64,000 bases of DNA. Source: Symsagittifera roscoffensis (taxonomy: Eukaryota > Xenacoelomorpha > Acoela > Convolutidae). A program made the position numbers and the translations under genes. The notes below the pieces were generated by a model, which saw nothing but the letters and a program-made list of their open reading frames with translations, was not told the DNA's origin and did not search any database. Positions 63,722-64,000 of the stretch are shown here, piece by piece; position 1 is the stretch's first letter; each line of letters begins with the position of its first letter. Where the stretch lies: the NCBI RefSeq assembly GCF_963678635.1, contig NC_087067.1, positions 2,916,001 through 2,980,000 of the forward strand, read 5' to 3'.

Positions 63722-64000
63722 CTAAAAAGAACTCAGACCTCACTCTAATTGTCGAGAAATGCTGGTTTTTAGATGTCCATTTTGAAAGTGTCCTTCAAAT
63801 TTAAGAACCAAGCATTCGTCTAATATGCTCCAATAAAAATTTCATAAACTTTTTTTGTGAGGTTTTATTCACTATATAAAAAAAGAGATGTTCAACTTGT
63901 TACGGACAACCAATGAAGCGTCATGAATACAAAACATGTCATGGTTTAAGAGCAGATTTAGGTTTTCCTTCCTATTTTATCAGGTCGATCAGACTGATTT
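63722..64000. other. Right edge, no gene seen
   Basis: Presumed intron of the EF-hand gene; no additional exon is recognisable before the window ends. Confidence 0.5.

Larger units (their letters stand above)
44209..63080 (-). mobile_element. Complete 18.9-kb Ty3/Gypsy-type LTR retroelement with env-like genes
   Basis: Bounded by 410-bp LTRs (44209-44618, 62671-63080) and the 4-bp target duplication ACAT (44205-44208, 63081-63084). Order on the minus strand: 5' LTR, PBS, leader, small ORFs, Gag-protease, Pol (RT, RNase H, integrase), a gap of 0.8 kb, two-TM ORF, disordered ORF, envelope in two frames, accessory ORFs, 1.6 kb without clear genes, 3' LTR. Domain order RT-RH-IN and motifs place it in Ty3/Gypsy (Metaviridae). 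Most such elements are 5-10 kb, so this is very large. The coding strand is A-rich and G-poor along the whole internal region. It lies in an intron of the EF-hand gene, same strand. Confidence 0.93.

Noticed and set aside
56595-60980. Reassigned UAA codon (non-standard genetic code) to explain in-frame TAA codons
   Set aside because: Gag and the intact parts of Pol and Env have no internal TAA despite A-rich sequence, several ORFs end with TAA, and host exons read with the standard code. Recoding at specific sites or decay is more likely.
27076-62670. Many plus-strand frames of 60-135 codons within the element
   Set aside because: They are antisense to recognised gag, pol and env sequence, rich in Val, Leu, Cys and Phe, and have no features of their own; they follow from the G/T-rich complementary strand.

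Overview
The window looks like invertebrate animal nuclear DNA. Host genes are split into short exons by GT-AG introns of about 0.4-3 kb (one reaches tens of kb because of a transposon), intergenic DNA is AT-rich, and tRNA-derived SINEs, several MITE families and a large LTR retroelement are present. I cannot name the phylum. There is no bacterial-style gene organisation.

Left part (1-15 kb): the 3' half of a copine gene runs rightwards (seven exons, 2758-12568), with introns full of repeats. These include a 342-bp palindromic MITE with TTAA flanks, SINE-like copies, an intronic module repeated in the same orientation in most introns, and a nested pair of MITEs whose outer member inserted exactly at a 5' splice site and duplicated it. 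Convergent to it, on the minus strand, is a DJ-1/Hsp31-like gene (15120-18479).

Upstream of that, also on the minus strand, is an EF-hand gene that I reconstructed from phase-compatible exons (18851-18904, 20348-20488, 24093-24219, 24729-24939, 63482-63721). An 18.9-kb LTR retroelement sits in one of its introns.

Middle and right (22-63 kb): two consecutive near-identical blocks, unit A 22146-39221 and unit B 39222-56361, each carry two EF-hand exons, MITEs, old LTR fragments and the 3' two thirds of the retroelement. Only unit B continues into the 5' part, so one complete element can be read: 44209-63080, minus strand, 410-bp LTRs, 4-bp target duplication ACAT. From its 5' end it has a PBS, a leader, small novel ORFs, a chain of in-frame ORFs ending in Gag-protease (CCHC knuckle, DSG), Pol in the +1 frame (RT YLDD, RNase H, HHCC/DDE integrase, GPY/F-like), then a downstream cassette: a two-TM mini-protein, a disordered protein, a class III (gB-like, chuvirus-type) envelope split over two frames, and at least one further accessory ORF series. 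It is a Ty3/Gypsy-type, retrovirus-like element of unusual size.

The two units differ by only a handful of substitutions and a few indels, whereas the two LTRs of the element differ at about 7 of 410 sites. The duplication (or an uncollapsed haplotype overlap in the assembly) is therefore much younger than the insertion. Each pol copy carries different lesions. The most unusual signals are five in-frame TAA codons inside otherwise coding-like stretches of the accessory genes, the overlapping env cassette, and a hairpin in the LTR that has kept pairing through compensatory changes in related LTR fragments.
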